This document shows positions 61,381 through 64,000 of a stretch of DNA of 64,000 nt, piece after piece (the first letter of the stretch is position 1; each line of letters opens with the position of its first letter). The notes beneath the pieces are model-generated. The model was given only the letters and a program-made list of their open reading frames with translations. It was not told the DNA's origin and made no database searches. The position numbers were made by a program, and so were the translations under genes. This DNA comes from DATGZH01 sp035297265 (lineage in GTDB: Bacteria > Actinomycetota > Acidimicrobiia > Acidimicrobiales > RAAP-2): NCBI GenBank assembly GCA_035297265.1, contig DATGZH010000016.1, positions 1 through 64,000 on the forward strand, in the 5' to 3' direction.

Positions 61381-61396
61381 TTCCGCCGAAGCGGAA
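61381..61396 (-). terminator. UUCG-tetraloop hairpin between tRNA-Thr and pilin gene
   Basis: On the minus strand the RNA is UUCCGC-UUCG-GCGGAA, six pairs closed by the very stable C(UUCG)G loop. It lies 72 bases past the tRNA and 52 bases before the pilin start. A T-run is not seen, but UU follows. Confidence 0.5.
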
Positions 61397-61468
61397 ATGC
61401 TAGCAGCCGGCGGGCCGTCCGAACCACGGCAGAAGCGGGATTTCCCCCCTGTGAGAAGGGAATTTTCG

Positions 61469-61541
61469 AGCCGGTGGTGGGACTCGAACCCACGACCTGA
61501 CGATTACAAATCGCCTGCGCTTCCAGCTGCGCCACACCGGC
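61469..61541 (-). tRNA. tRNA-Thr (anticodon UGU)
   Basis: 73 bases. Acceptor stem GCCGGTG/CACCGGC with discriminator U, D-arm GCGC...GCGC, anticodon arm GGCGA-UUUGUAA-UCGUC with anticodon UGU, and T-arm GTGGG-TTCGAGT-CCCAC. The 3' CCA is not encoded. It reads ACA, ACG by wobble. Confidence 0.93.
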
Positions 61542-61642
61542 CTCGGCCCGAGGCTACCGGCGCCCTCCTGGGGCCCTGGGCCGGACGCGACACGACCCCG
61601 GTCCGATGACCGGGGTCGTGCGAACGGCTGGGCTCGGCGCCG

Positions 61643-62089
61643 TCAGGCGGCGGGCTGCTCCTCCGCGGCCACCGGGGCGACGGCGGGCGCCTGGCCCGTC
61701 TGCACCTCGATGCGCCGGGTCCGGACCTCCTCGGCCGTGGGGATCACCACGGTGAGGACGCCGGCGTCATAGGAGGCCCGTACCTGGTCGGTGGCCAGGC
61801 CGTCCCGGAGCGTGAGGCGCCGCACGAAGCGGCCGCTCGGCCGCTCGCTCACGACCACCTGGTCGCCCTCGCGGCGCTCGGGCCGGCGCTCGGCCGCCAC
61901 CGTGAGCACCTTGTGCTCGACGGTGACCTCGAAGCTCTCGGGGTCCGCCCCCGGCAGGTCGAACTCGAGCACGAGCTCCTGGTCACGGCGGTAGGCGTCC
62001 ATCGGGAGCACGCCCGGGCGCACACGGCCCCAGGCCAGCTCGCTCAGACGGTCGACCTCCCGGAACGGGTCGATTCTCAACAGGGCCAT
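61643..62089 (-). CDS. Small heat-shock protein, Hsp20/alpha-crystallin
   Basis: 148 residues. ATP-independent holdase. The alpha-crystallin domain runs from about 30 to 125, with F-D-L-P-G-A-D-P-E-S-F-E-V-T-V near the start and A-S-Y-D-A-G-V-L-T-V-V-I-P at the end, the G-V-L signature. The N-terminus is L-L-R-I-D-P-F-R-E-V-D-R-L. The strong Shine-Dalgarno is GGAGGG. I found no clear HAIR or CIRCE element upstream. Confidence 0.92.
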   Translation of the reverse strand: MALLRIDPFREVDRLSELAWGRVRPGVLPMDAYRRDQELVLEFDLPGADPESFEVTVEHKVLTVAAERRPERREGDQVVVSERPSGRFVRRLTLRDGLATDQVRASYDAGVLTVVIPTAEEVRTRRIEVQTGQAPAVAPVAAEEQPAA

Positions 62090-62279
62090 GGTTTCCCTCC
62101 TAGGGGTTCTCGCTCCTGGCGTTCTTGACTCCGCCAGCTTAGCGCCTCCTTCAGCTCCCGAGTCAGAAAACTTGTTTGTCTAGATATCAACTCTGTGGAG
62201 GCCGAGCTTGGGTCCACTCTCAGCTCTCCGAGCTGCGACGGTGCTTGCACCAGGGCCTTCCCGTTGGCAGGCTGAGGCG

Positions 62280-62864
62280 GTGACCGACGAGGTCCCCCCC
62301 GGCGACGCCGGGGCCGCGCCAGGTCCAGCGGGCGGCCCTCCCCGCCGGCAACCCATTGCCGCCGGCCGGGCCTTCGCCCTCGTGGTGGTGGCCATCGTGC
62401 TCGGAGTGGTCCTCCTCGACGTCGGAACCCGGGCCCCGGCGGGCACGGCCAGCGGGGCGACGACGACCACGCTTCCCGCGTCTTCGACCACGACCACCGT
62501 CCGGCATGGCGGGGCCTCCTCGACCACGACGACGGTCTCGCACGCCAACGTGCACGTCCAGGTGGCCAACGGCGTGGGGAGCGGCGAGTACGCCACCGAC
62601 TTCAGCCAACTGCTCTCGGCCGCCGGCTGGAACACACTCCCCCCCGAGGACACCAACGCGGTGGTGGCGGATTCGGCCGTCTACTACGCGGCGGGCCAAG
62701 AGGCGGCGGCGAACTCCATCGCCGACACCCTGAAGCTGCCCCGCTCGGCGGTGGCCCCCATCACGACGTCGTTGCCGGTGTCCTCGACGAGCGGCATCGA
62801 CGTGCTCGTCATCATCGGTCCGGGGCAGCTACCGGCGCAGTTCTCGAGCACCACCACGACCTGA
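62280..62864 (+). CDS. Membrane-anchored LytR C-terminal domain protein
   Basis: 194 residues from GTG 62280 (an upstream start at 62208 is possible). Single membrane helix at about 30-50, then a Thr/Ser-rich extracytoplasmic linker and a LytR-C domain (about 100-180): V-Q-V-A-N-G-V-G-S-G-E-Y-A-T-D-F-S-Q-L-L-S-A-A-G-W-N and D-V-L-V-I-I-G-P. The domain occurs at the end of LCP proteins; alone it is common in actinobacteria. Function unknown, cell-envelope location likely. Confidence 0.82.
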   Translation: MTDEVPPGDAGAAPGPAGGPPRRQPIAAGRAFALVVVAIVLGVVLLDVGTRAPAGTASGATTTTLPASSTTTTVRHGGASSTTTTVSHANVHVQVANGVGSGEYATDFSQLLSAAGWNTLPPEDTNAVVADSAVYYAAGQEAAANSIADTLKLPRSAVAPITTSLPVSSTSGIDVLVIIGPGQLPAQFSSTTTT

Positions 62865-62932
62865 GACCACCACCACCCGAACCCGGTGACCGCCCGGCGT
62901 CGACCGACGGCCTGCCGGCGGCCCTTCGGCCG

Positions 62933-63688
62933 TTGCGGGCCCGCCCCGACTCGGCCGCCCTCTTCGTCGACTACGACGGGACGCTCGCCCCCATCGTCGC
63001 CGACCCGGGGGCCGCCGCCCCGATGCCCGGAGCGCCCGAGCTGCTCGGCCGGCTGGCCGCCCGCTTCGGCCTGGTGGCCGTGGTCTCCGGGCGCCCGGTC
63101 TCCTTCCTGGCCGCCGTGCTCGGCCCCCCGTCCGGCGTGGGCCTCTACGGCCTCTACGGCCTGGAGGAGCTGGGCGAGGACGGAGGGCCTCGACCGGCCG
63201 AGGAGGCCGCGGCTTTCGTCCCGGTCGTCGCCCAGGTGGTCGCTCGGGCCAGGGCGGAGGCGCCACCCGGGCTCCTCGTCGAGCCGAAGGGGCTGACCAT
63301 GACCCTGCACTGGCGGACGGCGCCCGGGACCGAGGCCTGGGCCCGGGCGTTCGCGAACGAGGCGACGGCGAGTTCAGGTCTCGTCGTCCAGGACGGCCGG
63401 ATGGCCCTCGAACTGCGTCCGCCGTTGCCCACCGACAAGGGCACGGTGGTCGCCCGGCTGGGTCGGGGCTTCGCCGCGGTGGCCTGTTTCGGTGACGACC
63501 TCGGCGACCTGCCGGCGTTCGCCGCCCTCGACCAGCTGGCGGCCGACGGGGCGACCGCGGTGCGGGTGGCCGTGGCCGACGCCGAGACCCCGCCTGAGGT
63601 CACGGCGGCGGCCGACGTCGTCGTCGAGGGTCCGGCCGGGGCCCTCGTGCTCCTCGGTCTGTTGGCCGGCGAAGAGGGTTTGGCCTAG
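62933..63688 (+). CDS. otsB: Trehalose-6-phosphate phosphatase
   Basis: 251 residues. HAD-superfamily phosphatase. Motif I D13-Y-D-G-T-L (nucleophile Asp), motif II V-V-S-G-R-P, motif III Lys in T-D-K-G-T-V-V, motif IV G-D-D-L-G-D. The start is TTG 62933, the only start codon in the frame before an upstream stop. The gene is convergent with otsA, with which it shares the CTAG stop region. Confidence 0.9.
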   Translation: MRARPDSAALFVDYDGTLAPIVADPGAAAPMPGAPELLGRLAARFGLVAVVSGRPVSFLAAVLGPPSGVGLYGLYGLEELGEDGGPRPAEEAAAFVPVVAQVVARARAEAPPGLLVEPKGLTMTLHWRTAPGTEAWARAFANEATASSGLVVQDGRMALELRPPLPTDKGTVVARLGRGFAAVACFGDDLGDLPAFAALDQLAADGATAVRVAVADAETPPEVTAAADVVVEGPAGALVLLGLLAGEEGLA

Positions 63689-64000
63689 GGGGCGGCCGGG
63701 GCGCGGGCGCCCGCCGCGGCCAGCTGGTCTTCCAGCCAGTCGGCCGCGGTGCGGGCGCGCACGATCTCATCGAGGCGCGCAGCGCGGCGAAAGCGCTCCC
63801 CTTCGTCCATCTCGAGCGCCAAGTCGAGGGCGGCCGCCTGGCCGGTGACGTCGAAGGGGTTGACGCCGACCGCGGCCGGATAGAGCTCTTCCCAAGCGCC
63901 GGCCTCGCGCGAGATGACGACGACGCCACCGCGGTCGTTCACGAGGGGCCCCTCCTTGGCCACGAGATTCAGACCGTCGCGTATCGGGTTGACGAGCAGC
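63685..64000 (-). CDS. otsA: Trehalose-6-phosphate synthase (partial, C-terminal end)
   Basis: The frame runs off the right edge. What is seen is the end of a GT20 synthase: N-P-I-R-D-G-L-N-L-V-A-K-E (donor-binding region), then S-R-E-A-G-A-W-E-E-L and N-P-F-D-V. The stop TAG sits within the CTAG that also stops otsB. With otsB it gives a complete trehalose synthesis pair. Confidence 0.85.
   Translation of the reverse strand, partial: LLVNPIRDGLNLVAKEGPLVNDRGGVVVISREAGAWEELYPAAVGVNPFDVTGQAAALDLALEMDEGERFRRAARLDEIVRARTAADWLEDQLAAAGARAPAAP

Noticed and set aside
61328..61535. A longer pilin N-terminus starting inside the tRNA
   Set aside because: The first 23 codons are only a translation of tRNA-Thr. 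GTG 61328 with GGAGGG is a better start.
62124..62166. TGACTC/GAGTCA inverted repeat upstream of hsp20 as a HAIR (HspR) element
   Set aside because: The arms are about 30 bases apart and do not match CTTGAGT-N7-ACTCAAG.

Overview
The window is high-GC, densely packed DNA with GTG starts, 4-base start/stop overlaps and many actinobacterial marker genes: CarD, a SigR/RsrA-type sigma/anti-sigma pair, DisA, ClpC, a DUF2342 zinc protease, an F420-type nitroreductase-fold protein and a CYP142-like P450. The two secreted proteins ending in G-Y-W...D-G-G-V-x-x-F-G repeats are a style I associate with Acidimicrobiia. My best guess is a chromosomal segment of an uncultured or little-studied member of that class. 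No phage, insertion sequence, CRISPR or rRNA was seen. The only tRNA is tRNA-Thr(UGU).

Layout. 1-3.2 kb: the end of a large Ig-like/GYW-repeat surface protein and a small two-helix membrane protein. 3.5-9.6 kb: a peptide-type ABC importer with permease, fused permease-ATPase, second ATPase and binding protein. 10-12.9 kb: a secreted beta-helix protein with the same GYW tail. 13.3-24.9 kb: assorted metabolism (alcohol dehydrogenase, amidohydrolase, VOC protein), a large LPG-synthase-like membrane protein with a pseudokinase segment, and a divergent ArsR/SRPBCC versus F420-type reductase pair. A flavoprotein then faces MurL and MurD2. 25-29.6 kb: a minus-strand run P450, SDR, GH5 lipoprotein, PgeF leading into murL-murD2. 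29.7-42.9 kb: a long plus-strand series covering redox stress (sigR-rsrA), tRNA and purine salvage (tilS-hpt fusion), folate (folE, folP, folB, folK with a dead phosphatase-fold protein in between), pantothenate/CoA (DUF2520 dehydrogenase, panC, coaX), NAD (nadB, nadC) and lysS.

43-48.8 kb: a small secreted protein, a polyprenyl diphosphate synthase, clpC and radA. 48.7-56.8 kb: a signalling island. It has a flavin amine oxidase-like protein, a cNMP-binding-domain protein, a divergent response-regulator/class III cyclase hybrid, an ABC ATPase without a permease, a large membrane histidine kinase and two more response regulators. Inverted GGGG/CCCC motifs recur next to two of these genes. 56.9-64 kb: disA, carD, ispD, ispF, rlmB, a lone type IV pilin, tRNA-Thr, hsp20, a LytR-C protein and a convergent otsB/otsA pair, with otsA cut by the window edge.

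The strongest candidates for new biology are the cyclase/cNMP/two-component island, the catalytically dead dual-specificity phosphatase locked into the folate operon, the MurL-MurD2 route to D-glutamate in peptidoglycan, and the six-fold GYW repeat module shared by two unrelated secreted proteins.
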